64,000 bases of DNA, from contig NC_051131.1 in assembly GCF_014839805.1 (NCBI RefSeq), positions 13,132,913-13,196,912 on the forward strand, written 5' to 3'. This document shows positions 1 through 10,899 of this stretch, in pieces (within the stretch, counting starts at the first letter, position 1; the number at the start of each line of letters is the position of its first letter). A program made the translations under genes and the position numbers. The notes under the pieces are model-generated. The model saw nothing but the letters and a program-made list of their open reading frames with translations. It was not told the DNA's origin and did no database searches. The stretch comes from Manduca sexta. Its lineage: Eukaryota > Arthropoda > Insecta > Lepidoptera > Sphingidae.

Positions 1-802
1 ATTCCGAGGCTATACGATGTCGAACTCAAAAGGAATCATCTAAATCGCACCATGGTGTAAATTATCTATAAATTATCGAACAGACAAACCATGCCCCTTT
101 GGAGTCGGTTTAAAAACTGAGTCCGTTAGGAACGCGTCGAATCATCCCTCACACAAAATAAAAGCGATTCAATTCTGCGCATTTCGATTCTGTTCAAGTC
201 AACGTCGCGCCTAAAGCCCAGTTCGGATTACGTCAGTATTTTGGTCGAGTAGCTAGTAATTTAGTAAATAATTGGTACTAATCTATTCAACTAGCAGTGC
301 TCAGACACGTCTACACACTCTATTGTTCACTACTTGATTAAAATACTAACGTAGTATGAACTAGGCTTCAAAGAGAGACATTCTCTCGCTTCGACTGCAG
401 AAATAAGATACCTCGCAAAGCGCCACGGTCCATCGTTTCCACGAACACTTTCTCATAACTCTGATGCGCTAATCGTACTGCATGTGAAACGGAATGCCAC
501 GCTCGTTCCCAGAGACAGTAGCCGAGTAAAAACTCGTTGACGATTCTCATTAGAAATTGTCGTTATTTCATGATGTTTTTATGTTAGATATGTCGCACTT
601 GGCAGGTGCCTCGTTTTTCCATTGTTGCTAACATTTATCGAAATTTCAATCGAGGAAATAATATCGTTTGCAACTTTCAAATATAGTACTTATTGAATAG
701 CGTTGAATTTTTTTAAAATACAATTTCAAACATTCGTCATCTTTAATCTAAGGGAAAAACAAGATGTTAATTGTTAAATCTCATGATCCCAACATTATTG
801 AA

Positions 803-1033
803 GGTGGCAGGATATATTTTGTATTCACCGGATAGTGACCACCGTACACAAGGTGTTAAAACCCGCCATAGAGGCTCACGACAGTGTGTCAGTATATCTG
901 GTCCCAACAGGCCAGCATAATTGTGTCAACTGCCGAGGGGTAATCATCTCTCGTCAGTCGCTATTCCATTGAACTCCACTCCACTTAACATTAAGTGCAG
1001 AGGGGTCACTTTCCCGCGTATCTATAAAAAAAT
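803..1033 (+). repeat. Repeat R (unclassified ~240-bp dispersed family)
   Basis: It starts near a GGTGGCAGGATATATTTT-like motif, carries a conserved core (GTGTTAAAACCCGCCATA, CGAGGGGTAATCATCTCTCG), and ends with a short hairpin-forming stretch and an A-rich tail. Related copies or pieces lie at 8930, 10900, 14353, 18847, 39212, 40006 and 44292. I see no coding capacity. A SINE-like or MITE-like element is possible. Confidence 0.8.
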
Positions 1034-1483
1034 AGAAGTTCTAATGTGAGTATTTCTGGTGTATAAAGCAGACTGTACTTTATCACAGAGCTTCAAAAGT
1101 TATTTTTCTTTATAGTTATTTGTCGCCGTAAAAACATCACTATGACGTAACTGGTATCTTCATTGGCTTACGTATATCGCTCTCCCACCAAAAAACTCCA
1201 TTCTTTTATTACTCGATATAACACGTGCCTCGTAAACGGCCTCTAAATCTATTAAATTCTAATAGTTTACGTACAATACCCAAACACCAGGATATCTTAT
1301 AAAATTAACCACGCCATGATGCAACCGCCGTACTAGTTAACGCGTGCATAGAATATAACTGAGTCAATTATTCACGTACTGCGTACGCGCATATCGATAT
1401 AAACTGTTGCAATTAGTTTTTTATTATGGCAAAATATATTTAGGATGTCTAGTGGAGGGTTACAAAACCAATTATGGATGAAG

Positions 1484-1750
1484 TGACTGCCTCGGTGGCA
1501 GTTGCATTGCGGGTGTAGTACGACACCGCTAAAAGGACTTGGGTTCGAATCCCGCGTCGGACAGATATTGGCTTATTTGCTCTATCACCCTATCTGAAAT
1601 TTGTGCGCGATACAGCGAAAAGCTCACCCCCTATCACACATTGGGACGGAACACGACGAAAATGTGTATTTTGATTACACTTTTGACTACTCCTTCGAGG
1701 ATACAGGCGTGATGTGCTTGTTTTATGTAAAGTTTCGTGAGTTTATTTGT
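1484..1750 (+). mobile_element. tRNA-derived SINE, body type A
   Basis: The head starts at GACTGCCTCGGTGGCAG and contains an RNA polymerase III B-box-like GGGTTCGAATCC. The body has the GGGACGGAACAC motif and the ACTCCTTCGAGGATACAGGCGTGA motif seen in the other type-A copies (24379, 31375, 46121, 20045). The short ORF through it at 1601-1783 is not a gene. The same insertion is present in the duplicate at 11603, so it predates the divergence of the two copies. Confidence 0.8.
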
Positions 1751-3123
1751 AGGAGAGCTCTGAAATTATTAAATGGTTTATAAAAAATATTTAACTAGTA
1801 AATAACACTGTTTTTGAGAGGTACCTACTACAATATTTTAGTGTGATTTCGGGAAACTTACAAGTGTGATGCCGATAGCATTTTTTTTTTATAATGGCCT
1901 AAAACATGACCCACTGCACCTAATGGTAAGCAGAGTGGAATCCAGATATCGGCTGACATAGGATAATAATTATTGCTCTTCAGTCGAAAAAAATAATGCC
2001 GTCCGTTTAAAAATGAAAGGGAATAAATACAACAAAAATAAAAAGACAAACATATGTCTAAAACCTATCTACTATAACTATAATTTAAGGATGAATGGTA
2101 CAACTCAGTAGTTTGTACTAAGTAGAGTATGAAGCCTGTATTATTCAAACATAACCTAAAGCGTAAAGCCAAAATCTTCACCAAAAATTCAGTTCAGTTA
2201 CTTCTCAAATATTCTTTTCATAGCTTCATAAATTTGTGCTGCGAAAGAGCCTTCATGAAAACCATGGGAAAAATTAAATACCAGGCGCTATTCAGAGCTT
2301 AAGATGAGTTAATATAAACCTGTATCTAGAGAGGTAAGTAGTGATGTCATGAAGTTTTATAGTAACAACATATTTCCTTTCCGTCATGTGATCATTGTGG
2401 TTATATTTTTTTAAATATATTCCGTGGTCTCCAACCTTCTCGTTTTGTTAGACGTCAGGTTCTTATTATTTTAGATGATTATATTGATTATACTATAAAA
2501 CGAATACTTATATAATTAGCATATTTAAAAGGATAGCCTTGTAACAATGAATAGGAATAATATAACTGCATTTTCAGAATCAACATGATTTTATAAATAC
2601 CCACAAAATATTGCTATGTTTAGAACCCACATCCCAAGAGTCAAGCTGAACTGACCACAAAATCTTACGAATATTGGAATTTTTTAAAAGTCATTTGCCT
2701 CCGTCGGCAATATTCGAAGTTTTGATACTTATGTTGATGGAGCTATGGATCGCAACAGTGATTTAGGCTTTTATTTGACCGAAGCCGCAAGCAACACCTA
2801 GTATTACATCATATTTATTTATCCCAAGAAAACGACTCAAGATAAACATCACTTACGTCACATTATCCAACGATTTACAAGCCTATCACTTAAAAACAAA
2901 CATTAAGTCGGGAAGTGATCATCTGATGGTGAGATAGCCGGGAATCAACTGATGAACCTTGTAACGGTAAGCCGGAATGCCTTAGATACAGGCTTAGATA
3001 TTCTAATAGACGTCTGGTTTCATTAATGCCTAAAAATAGATCAGCAATTACTATTTGTAGAGTTATTACTTTTAGTCGAAGTTTTATTAATCTTACTTCT
3101 TATATCTATTCGTATTATAACAC

Positions 3124-3570
3124 AAAGTCTATAGGGACTTTGTTTTATATATTTTATGTTATATTTATTTTATATATAGTTGTCTGTATGTGATCAATTT
3201 TCTCAAAATTACTGAACGGATTTTTTTATGGTTTTTACTAAAACATAGTACATACTTGAGAAAGATTACGATTAATGTTGAGGAGATCGTAGTTGTAAAA
3301 AATCTTGTGATTCGGGATTTACACGAGAAAATCTTTGTGACACACTGATTTCCAGGCGGGAAAGCCGCGAGCGCAGATAAAAATATAATAAATGCAAAAG
3401 AGTGTGAAAATGTTGGGACGTTTGTTAGAAGTAAACGCTGAAACAGCTGAATGCATTTGGATGAAATTTGGGAGACGAGCATACCATGTCTTGGATTAAC
3501 ACACCGGTTAATTTTATCCCGATAATTTGCTCCTATGGGATATAATAGGATTTCTTAAATAGACGGCGTT
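3124..3570. repeat. Decayed non-autonomous element mosaic
   Basis: Two pieces of interspersed repeat abut here. One ends near GAAAGCCGCGAGCGCAGAT. The next has the AATAAATGC...GAAAATG...TTTGGATGAAATTTGGG pattern typical of abundant lepidopteran elements, with related phrases near 21325 and 39135. Termini are not clear. The minus-strand ORF at 3165-3482 is a by-product of the repeat, not a gene. Confidence 0.4.
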
Positions 3571-3670
3571 AGCATCGTACAGCTTGCTCTTTAGAACTTT
3601 GCGTCTTGTCAACGCATTCATTATTTCAATACCAGGTGTTGGAAGATGATTGTGATTTCAATTAACCAAC

Positions 3671-4170
3671 NNNNNNNNNNNNNNNNNNNNNNNNNNNNNN
3701 NNNNNNNNNNNNNNNNNNNNNNNNNNNNNNNNNNNNNNNNNNNNNNNNNNNNNNNNNNNNNNNNNNNNNNNNNNNNNNNNNNNNNNNNNNNNNNNNNNNN
3801 NNNNNNNNNNNNNNNNNNNNNNNNNNNNNNNNNNNNNNNNNNNNNNNNNNNNNNNNNNNNNNNNNNNNNNNNNNNNNNNNNNNNNNNNNNNNNNNNNNNN
3901 NNNNNNNNNNNNNNNNNNNNNNNNNNNNNNNNNNNNNNNNNNNNNNNNNNNNNNNNNNNNNNNNNNNNNNNNNNNNNNNNNNNNNNNNNNNNNNNNNNNN
4001 NNNNNNNNNNNNNNNNNNNNNNNNNNNNNNNNNNNNNNNNNNNNNNNNNNNNNNNNNNNNNNNNNNNNNNNNNNNNNNNNNNNNNNNNNNNNNNNNNNNN
4101 NNNNNNNNNNNNNNNNNNNNNNNNNNNNNNNNNNNNNNNNNNNNNNNNNNNNNNNNNNNNNNNNNNNNNN
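3671..4170. other. Assembly gap (500 N)
   Basis: There are exactly 500 undetermined bases, a round number typical of a scaffolding placeholder rather than a measured length. The left duplicate copy ends at this gap, and the envelope-like ORF begins 15 bases after it. Confidence 1.
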
Positions 4171-4185
4171 TCAAGCATCAGATAA

Positions 4186-4974
4186 ATGTCTTACGAAGAC
4201 AGCCAATTGCAAAACACATGGACAGAACTTAGCAATATAAACACTTATTTATTTTATTGCTGCGGTCAATGCACCGTACGAATCATATGTGAGAATCATA
4301 TTGCAGCAGAAATATTACGCGAGGTGGGAATCATATCACTTAGCGACAAGTGCATTATCAAAGGCAGCACATTTACGATATTCGCTCACAAATTACAATC
4401 AAACATTTTGAATAAAGAAGCAGATATATTAAAAATAGAAATTCCACCTATCAACAAAATCATCAATTTATCAGTACCTGTTTCCACTGTCGAAAATCAA
4501 TCAACATTCGATCATCAAAATAGTTTTGAGGACATAAATAGACAAATCAAGCAACTGAAACAAGATTCAGAAGGAATTTTGACAGAGCGCGTCTCGTATC
4601 ATGATGTGCATCACTACGTTGCCATATACCTAGTAGTTTTGGTAGCAGTTGCATTAGGTGCCGCGGTTCTCTGGCGCCGCTGCCGTGTGCGGACGCAGAC
4701 TGAGCCGCCGGCGACGGGCCAAGCAGAGGAAGCAGTCGTCAAGGTCGATACAGTGGGCCCAAGGCATCCGCCCCTGGTTCGTTGTGTCAGTGAGTGTGCA
4801 GTGAATCAGTGTAGTGAAACAAGTGCCTTATATCAGTGTCGCGGTTTAGGTGAAATAAAGCAATGTAAAAGTGAATCTGATATGTGCGATAGTGTAAAGC
4901 TCGATACAAATTCGCGATATGTGAACAAAAGCACTTCGCCCGTGCTTTATAGACATTTTAATCAATCGGCTTAA
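4186..4974 (+). CDS. Envelope-like C-terminal fragment of an insect endogenous retrovirus (errantivirus / Baculo_F-type), probably degenerate
   Basis: The 262-residue ORF has the layout of the C-terminal half of insect retroelement envelope fusion proteins. A Trp-containing segment and a cysteine cluster (Cys25, 26, 29, 35, 56) come first, then a predicted amphipathic stretch (about 110-135), one strong transmembrane helix (about 144-163) followed by an Arg-rich stop-transfer, and a ~99-residue cytoplasmic tail. The tail is unusually long, GC-rich at first and has many cysteines. An in-frame TAA sits directly before the ATG and the gap is 15 bases further up, so the N-terminal half (signal peptide, furin site, fusion peptide) is missing, lost or hidden. 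The +2 frame is open just upstream, which could mean a frame break. No gag-pol is visible. The family call is from recalled family patterns and not verified by search. It may be a relic or a co-opted single-gene remnant. Confidence 0.5.
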   Translation: MSYEDSQLQNTWTELSNINTYLFYCCGQCTVRIICENHIAAEILREVGIISLSDKCIIKGSTFTIFAHKLQSNILNKEADILKIEIPPINKIINLSVPVSTVENQSTFDHQNSFEDINRQIKQLKQDSEGILTERVSYHDVHHYVAIYLVVLVAVALGAAVLWRRCRVRTQTEPPATGQAEEAVVKVDTVGPRHPPLVRCVSECAVNQCSETSALYQCRGLGEIKQCKSESDMCDSVKLDTNSRYVNKSTSPVLYRHFNQSA

Positions 4975-5447
4975 TTTTAAGTCAACATTGTTTTATCACC
5001 TTGTCAATCATTTAATTATAAGGAACCATTGTTTGATCATCTTGTAACTCATGTCACTCACATATCATTAACTTCATAAACCTCTCTTTCCCCATTTCTC
5101 GCCCGGGAGCATGTACGGGCAAGCACGTACAAATTGTATCATCAGCATTTTACGCCGTTTGAATTGTCATAGTATCATAATATTGTCCAATCAGTTCGCA
5201 TTCGGTCATCAATCATTCCGCGCGTACTCATTATCATTATATCAAAGTATTTCAATATATCTATATTCTATCAAAAGGACTTTCTCTCATTCTCACAAAC
5301 AATAATATCATTCTATCATAAAGATACTGTGCGCACCGTACAGTATAAGTATATATATTCGTAACAATCATTATTTGAGTGAACTGTGCCTTATTTATAT
5401 AGAAAAATATTTTTTTGTCTTTCACTTATACCTGCTATACCTATACG
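4975..5447. other. 3' flank of the envelope-like ORF
   Basis: AT-rich sequence with a CCCGGGAGCATGTACGGGCAAG patch near 5102 and a TATA-like stretch near 5349. In a provirus the 3' LTR would lie here, but I could not identify LTR ends, a polypurine tract or a second LTR copy. The short ORF at 5111-5305 is not convincing. Confidence 0.3.
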
Positions 5448-5775
5448 ACTGCCTCGGTGGCTTAGTTGCACCTAAAGCATACGCGGTGAGACGAATATTG
5501 CGCTGAGGTCCTGGGTTCGAATCCTAGGTCGGGCCAGAAATAATTATGACTAGGTTTCTCAGATTCAGGAAGTTGATGATGGTACCTCCATGCCCCGGGA
5601 AGCACGTTAAGCCGTTGGTCCTGCGTCTGATATCTCTCCGGTCATGATTGCCGTCTCACCGAACTATGAGAGCGAAGGCACAGAGAGAGCACCTGTGTAT
5701 TGCTCGTACACTTGAACACTATAATATCTCCGGCTGATCTCCGTTGAGATTGGCCGTTATAGTCTATATTCAGTT
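5448..5775 (+). mobile_element. tRNA-derived SINE, body type B
   Basis: The head (CGACTGCCTCGGTGGC, B box GGGTTCGAATCC at about 5514) matches the type-A SINEs. The body is different: GGAAGCACGTTAAGCCG, TTGGTCCTGCGTCTGAT and a TGAGATTGGCCG-like 3' part. The same body follows the head at 17827. No clear target duplication was found. Confidence 0.8.
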
Positions 5776-6780
5776 AAGCGAGATTCATTCATGTACACAC
5801 AACAGCTTAAAACCCATGTAATTTGTCGTTCTCAAGTAAATCGCTATCATTTGGTGTTAATGACGTTCCGACACTCGCAAATTGAGATACGAACCGACAC
5901 CGATCGGTTATTGTAATTGCCTATCTTTATCTTAATAGCCTGGTGTCAAAATATTGATGTTTTCATACAAAAATGATAAACAAGTCAATCCATTTTCGAT
6001 TCTCGGTGTTTTTTTGAGATTTTGATTACTTTTATTGTTACAGGTTATGTATCGATGAAAGCGGGTCGCTGGACCTTGATGTTCGATTTTGTCCACTTGT
6101 TCGATATTATATTTGAGAAATTTTAAATAATTTTTTTTTTCATCAGACATTATGTGAGCTACGATGTCCTTGAAATAGAAGCTCGATGGTGCTTGCACTG
6201 CTGCTTGGTAAACGAAAGAGACAAAGCGGTAGGAAGGCGCGATTCCCAGCTGAGATTAGTAATTGTACTTTCAAATTCCAAGAGAAAGTGACACAATTTC
6301 GACAGTAAAACATCTTTAATTACAACACTATTGTTTCAGCAATCACCAACTAAAAAGACACGCATCCATCATCACTGGTTCTTACATTAATAGCTCATTA
6401 TAAACTGGACACGAAAACCAATATAAGCTGATCTCTATCATTATAAAAACATGTCCAAATGAGAGTTCCATCTAATCTTATAAAAATCCATTGTAAATTG
6501 ATCTGTATTGTTTAAACAAAAGTATGGTATCAGAGCTCTTGATTACTGGTTTTTGATTCAACCAGGCCAAACTTAACATCGAAAGTGTGCATATTTATCA
6601 GTGTTTTTGTGTCAGTAAAAGTTTTTTTGGTGATCGTTGCGTAAACCATTAACAGTTGGACGATAGTAACAATGTATGTTTGATGAACATTATATCATAT
6701 ATGTGAGAGTCCGTTTGGGTAGTTACTGTTACTGTGTAGTCACTGTTGTGTTCCGATTTGAAAGAGTAGCCATTGTAACT
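5776..6780. other. Mostly featureless AT-rich sequence
   Basis: No repeat was recognised. One strong splice-acceptor-like site (TTTTATTGTTACAG) ends at 6043. It is followed by a frame open from 6046 to a TAA at 6124-6126 (26 codons). This might be a terminal exon, but a run this short is possible by chance. Confidence 0.3.
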
Positions 6781-6960
6781 CATCATCATCATCATCTCTG
6801 CCACAGGAAGTCCACTGCTGAACATAGGCCTCCCCCAAGGATCTCCACGTCGAGCTTTTGGAAGCGGCCTGCATCCAGCGACTTCCTGCGACCTTAGCCA
6901 GGTCGTCCGTCCACCTTGTAGGCGGGCGTCCGACATTTCGCTTGCCTGTAACTACTGGAC
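6781..6960 (-). mobile_element. RTE-type LINE 3' end (5'-truncated)
   Basis: Read on the minus strand, one frame encodes the typical C-terminal end of an RTE-clade retrotransposon ORF (WTDDLAKVAGSRWMQAASK, then WRSLGEAYVQQWTSCG). This is followed by (ATG)n, the simple-repeat tail of RTE elements, in place of poly(A). The rest of the element is missing, as expected for a truncated insertion. Other-frame ORFs over this interval are by-products. Confidence 0.8.
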
Positions 6961-7056
6961 CATAATAAGACTTAACATCTCATGTCTCAGGATGGCGAGC
7001 GCAGGGGAATACCAAACAATACTTTGTAATTCAAGGTGTTGGATAGTGCATCGCAT

Positions 7057-7196
7057 GGGCGGTCGTATCGCTTACCATCAGGCCAACGCCAAGCTAGTCT
7101 CGTCATAGCAAGCAAATTCTTGGATGGTGTTTCTACTGTTTATGGGCGGTCGTATCGTTTACCATCAGGCGAACGCCAAGCTCGTCACGTCATTCA
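7057..7196. repeat. Two copies of a ~50-bp lepidopteran-type motif, ~87-bp period
   Basis: GGGCGGTCGTATCGCTTACC at 7057 recurs as GGGCGGTCGTATCGTTTACC at 7144. Both continue into ATCAGGCGAACGCCAAGCT-like sequence and a CTCGTCACGTCATTC-like end. This motif is common in lepidopteran genomes, but I cannot name its parent element. Confidence 0.7.
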
Positions 7197-7241
7197 AATT
7201 AATAAAAGTGTAATCGATTACGATTTATGATGACATTTTTA

Positions 7242-7281
7242 CCAATGGAAAGGTATATTCATATAATATACCCTTCCATGG
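7242..7281. repeat. Perfect-to-near-perfect hairpin
   Basis: CCAATGGAAAGGTATATT at 7242-7259 pairs with AATATACCCTTCCATGG at 7265-7281 across a 5-base loop, with one or two mismatches. It could be a small MITE core or cruciform-forming palindrome. Confidence 0.6.
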
Positions 7282-8129
7282 ACAAAAACCACCACATCAC
7301 TCCATTCCACTTACTGAATAGAGGCTATAGTAGATTATAGGAAACCCTGATAGATCGTTTCGGCGAATCGTATTTCATCAGCCAATAAGCCGTCATAATT
7401 GTAGCAACCGTTCTAATTCAATTTGTTTCGTTCAGCATTGTTTTGGATTATACATTGTTTTCTAATCGAATTAAGATGTTGTGCCAGGATTAAAATAAAT
7501 CCAATTATATATTTTGATTTAAAGACATCAAACGTACAATTCATCGCGGTCAAAATAATTCTCCGTAAAAAAAATAAGTAATACAACTTCACATATTCGA
7601 AGTCACGTCCGTTCACGTCTCAATCAACCCATAAAGCACTAAACAGCGTGCATTACAATCAGAAAGTTATTACTCCCAATAAACAGCGGTGATAAACTGA
7701 AATACCGTTATTTGACAAACGCACGGAGTCATGTTTGTTTCTCGTAGGGATGAGCGTTGTCGATAGATAATTCGATATTTTTATTTTCATAATTCTAATT
7801 TTAATAATTTTTACAACCACTTTTCTTACTGCTCTCAAATTCTACGTCCGATCGAGTCCTCACAAATCGTTTTAAAAAAATCAACACTAACTGTCTAAAT
7901 TGAAGTTTGAATCCAAGACTTTCCTGTACATGACCTTTACACACTACAACTACCCAATAAAGCGAATATACTATTACAATAACTACAAAACACTACCTAT
8001 GATATTAGCGTGGTGGACAAGCAACAAACCTCTTTAATTGCAAGGTACCAGGCCCAGGAGAGAGTTAGTAATATAATACAAGGTTGGCATTATTATTAAT
8101 AGTAAGTCTATGACTGCATACGACTGGAT
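7282..8129. other. No recognisable feature
   Basis: AT-rich sequence with only short chance ORFs (for example 7413-7616 on the minus strand). No repeat family from elsewhere in the window was found here. Confidence 0.6.
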
Positions 8130-8339
8130 ACGACTGCAGTAATGAGGTCTCGAATTCGACCCCTGGGTGGGGCAAAGTGACATTGCTTTTTTCTACTCAA
8201 TATCAGCGGAGTCTGGAATTTGTTGCCAGTACGCAGATAGGTTTACCCCCTAATACTTCATGGAATAGAATACACACGGCGGAAAATGGATGCATCAGTT
8301 GCGCATTTCCCTTCCCCTTGGAGAATATAGTGCGCGTGT
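8130..8339 (+). mobile_element. SINE body type A, head degenerate
   Basis: A damaged tRNA-like head (GAGGTCTCGAATTCGACC) leads into the type-A body: CAGCGGAGTCTGGAATTTGT, the CACGGCGGAAAATGG motif and CAGTTGCGCATTTCCCTTCC. It stops exactly where an RTE tail in the opposite orientation begins, so the two insertions are nested or adjacent. Confidence 0.65.
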
Positions 8340-8475
8340 CATCATCATCATCAGCCGCAGGGTGTCCACTGCTGAACATGGGCGTCCCCCAAAGATTTCC
8401 AAATCGACCTATTGTAAGCGGCCCGCATCCAGCGGCCTCCTGCGAATTTTGTAAGGTCATCTGCCTACCTCTAGT
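8340..8475 (-). mobile_element. RTE-type LINE 3' end
   Basis: The minus strand reads the same RTE C-terminal tail as at 6781: GATCGACC-like region, GTTCAGCAGTGGACACC, then (ATG)n. It is diverged and truncated to about 130 bp. Confidence 0.75.
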
Positions 8476-8929
8476 GCACGTGTATAATTATAGTTTCAGT
8501 TTATTTAAAACTACCTTCTTTCGCTATATCATGCCGCAGTGTTGCAATCTTATCGATAATTACCATCACTAGTCACGTCACATTGTTTATAACACGCAAT
8601 GATGTGATGTCTGCTCGGTATCTGAGGCATCGTATTTCTGTCACACAACACCACGCATACGGGACAAGGCGAGAGAATGGCCGACCTTACTGTATTTTGT
8701 TATCGTACGGGACTGACTCATTCCCGTGGTTCGAATGTCCAGAGCCAGTCAAATGGTTGATAAGTTGGTTAGTGGCAAACGTACACAGGTTTTTATCGCG
8801 GGGAACAAACGCTTTTTGCTTCCACCATTTGGGGATTATCTGTTATGTTGGTTTCACCGGTCTTACGGCCCAATGTCGATACTCGGAAGTATAATCCGAG
8901 CGACCATTGGACCGACTCCCTAACCCTTT
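8476..8929. other. Unexplained stretch with two overlapping ORFs
   Basis: Overlapping plus-strand ORFs at 8583-8894 (103 aa) and 8726-8923 (65 aa) show no domain I recognise. Base composition is a little less AT-rich than the surroundings. It may be part of a degenerate element that continues into the repeat-R piece at 8930. Confidence 0.3.
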
Positions 8930-9018
8930 GTATACCCTACATCAGCATACCAACCTAAAGGTGTAAAACCCGCCATACTGACCAACGTAAGTGTGTCGCG
9001 TTTCGGGATCAGCTGATT
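8930..9018 (+). repeat. Repeat R, partial and diverged
   Basis: It shares the AAGGTGTAAAACCCGCCATA motif and the GTAAGTGTGTCGCGTTTCGG motif with the full copies, then loses similarity. The 3' hairpin end is missing. Confidence 0.6.
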
Positions 9019-10096
9019 TCGAACAGACCTAGAGAATCGTCATTCATCAGTAAATTTGTTTAGTATAAAACAAAATGCTTCAAGTTGGGCCATTGGTGAT
9101 CCGACAGGTCACCTTTTCCTATTGTATTGTCTGGCTGTCGACTACTAAAGCAAATCAGAATGTCTAACTCATCCATGCCTATTTGACAAATTTTAACAAC
9201 TTATTTCATACTTATAAATCACAAAACGCAAACGTCTCTCATCTTATGACAACCTCTAGTGATAGTCCTTAACAGTCGCGACATCGCTGGCATCTAATTA
9301 CGAATCTCTGCATTAGTAGCATCTTTTCAATGCTTCATTAATTTACCAGTTTAACATGACTGTCGGAAGAGCCTTTCGGATACAACACCAACCTGCATCA
9401 AGATCGTCCCCTGCCAACCTGTTCTTTTACGTCAATAAAAATAAGTTTAATCGTAATATTAATTGTAAAAGGTTCATTTTCGATCGATTTTTAGCACCGT
9501 TAGCGGGAATCAATTCAAACTGGGATAGAAGTTAACAGCCTCAGATCTATATAAACATTGTTACCAAACAAAAGCTGCTTAACTAACAAACAGCTAACTG
9601 ATGAATTTCAATTGATATGATTGTAATGAATCTGGTTATGCAAGTGATTTGCATGCACCAGTTGGTCTCTGAGTGGCCTCTTTGTTGATATTTCGCCAAC
9701 AAGCATTGACCAACATCATTCATAGAGCCACGTGCCACGAGATTAATCTAGGCAAATGAGGATTGAATTAAAAAAATAATGTATTCTTTGTTTTGAAATT
9801 TATGATTCCTTGAAAGCGTTGAAGGAAACAAAGTATGTATCAAAATAATAAAAATATATGTATATTAATACGTGTAGAAAAAAACGTGAGTACTGAACCA
9901 ATCAAAAAAGGAATCAACAAAATCCTATTTGATTATGAGGAATTCTCTTCGGCATCTTCGAAGTTCTAGACAAACAACGACATCTTTGCTATAGTTATCT
10001 AGCTGAATTGAACCCAGTACAAAAACATCCTATTTTTGAGGAATTCCTCACTGTGTCTTCGAAGTTCAAGGTATATCAATGAAATTAAAATGGACC
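9019..10096. other. Featureless, with a weak ~106-bp direct repeat at its right end
   Basis: Most of this interval shows nothing. Between about 9921 and 10075 a diverged direct repeat is visible: ATCCTATTTGATTATGAGG then CATCTTCGAAGTTCTAG, against ATCCTATTTTTGAGGAATTC then GTCTTCGAAGTTCAAGG. Confidence 0.5.
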
Positions 10097-10899
10097 ATTC
10101 CGAGGCTATACGATGTCGTACTCAAAAGGAATCACGTAAATCGAACCACGGGGTAAAAATTATCACTGAACAAAGATAAAAAATACAACGAACAGATAAA
10201 CCTTGCTCCTAAAGAGTCGGTTTAAAAAACTGCGTCCATTAGGAACGCGTTGAAAATAAAAGCGATTCAATTCTGCGCGCTTCGATTCTGTTCAAGTGAA
10301 CGTCGCGCCTAAAGTTTAGTTCGGATTACATCAGTATTTTGGTCGAGTAGCGAGTAATTTAGTAACTAATTTGTACTAATCTACTCGACTTAGGTGTTCA
10401 GACACATCTATACACTCTATTGTTCACTGCTTGATTAAAATACTAACGTAGTATGAACTAGGCTTAAAAGAGAGACATTCTCTCACTTCGACTGCAGAAA
10501 TAAGATACCTCGCAAACCGCCACGGTCCATCGTTTCCACGAACACTTTCTCATAACTCTGATGCGCTAATCGTACTGCATGTGAAACGGAATGCCACGCT
10601 CGTTCCCAGAGACAGTAGCCGAGTAAAAACTCGTTGACGATTCTCATTAGAAATTGTCGTTATTTCATGATGTTTTTATGTTAGATATGTCGCACTTGGC
10701 AGGTGCCTCGTTTTTCCATTGTTGCTAACATTTATCGAAATTTCAATCGAGGAAATAATATCGTTTGCAACTTTCAAATATAGTACTTATTGAATAGCGT
10801 TTAATTTTTTTAAAATACTATTTCAAACATTCGTGATCTTTAATCTAAGGGAAAAACAAGATGTTAATTGTTAAATCTCATGATCCCAACATTATTGAA

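Larger units (their letters stand above)
1..3670. repeat. Large duplicated segment, left copy
   Basis: This stretch aligns nearly base for base with 10097-13981. Differences are scattered substitutions and small indels, such as a 17-base deletion near 893 relative to the other copy, plus one ~213-bp insertion found only in the right copy. It runs directly into the 500-N gap at 3671, and its left limit may lie outside the window. It contains a repeat-R copy (803), a SINE (1484) and decayed repeats (3124). From about 1790 to 3120 nothing is recognisable beyond the duplication itself. It may be a true segmental duplication or two haplotypes placed in tandem by the assembler. Confidence 0.95.

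Noticed and set aside
368..550. Minus-strand 60-aa ORF with fairly coding-like composition, nearly identical in the duplicate (10478-10660).
   Set aside because: The surrounding non-coding sequence is just as conserved between copies, the right copy has an earlier in-frame stop, and no domain is recognisable.
3621..4185. Long ORFs across 3621-4185 on both strands.
   Set aside because: They consist almost entirely of undetermined N bases.
4975..5447. 3' LTR expected after the envelope-like ORF.
   Set aside because: No paired LTR, polypurine tract or target duplication could be identified in this window.
5514..5536. Possible functional tRNA genes at each GGTTCGAATCC B-box site (1484, 5448, 17827, 24379, 31375 and others).
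   Set aside because: The tRNA-like heads are followed by shared SINE bodies, are degenerate in the stem regions, and occur with target duplications; they are SINEs.
8203..8572. ORFs of 85 and 131 aa on opposite strands.
   Set aside because: Both are read through the SINE and RTE tail; their shared peptides recur at other RTE tails in non-native frames.
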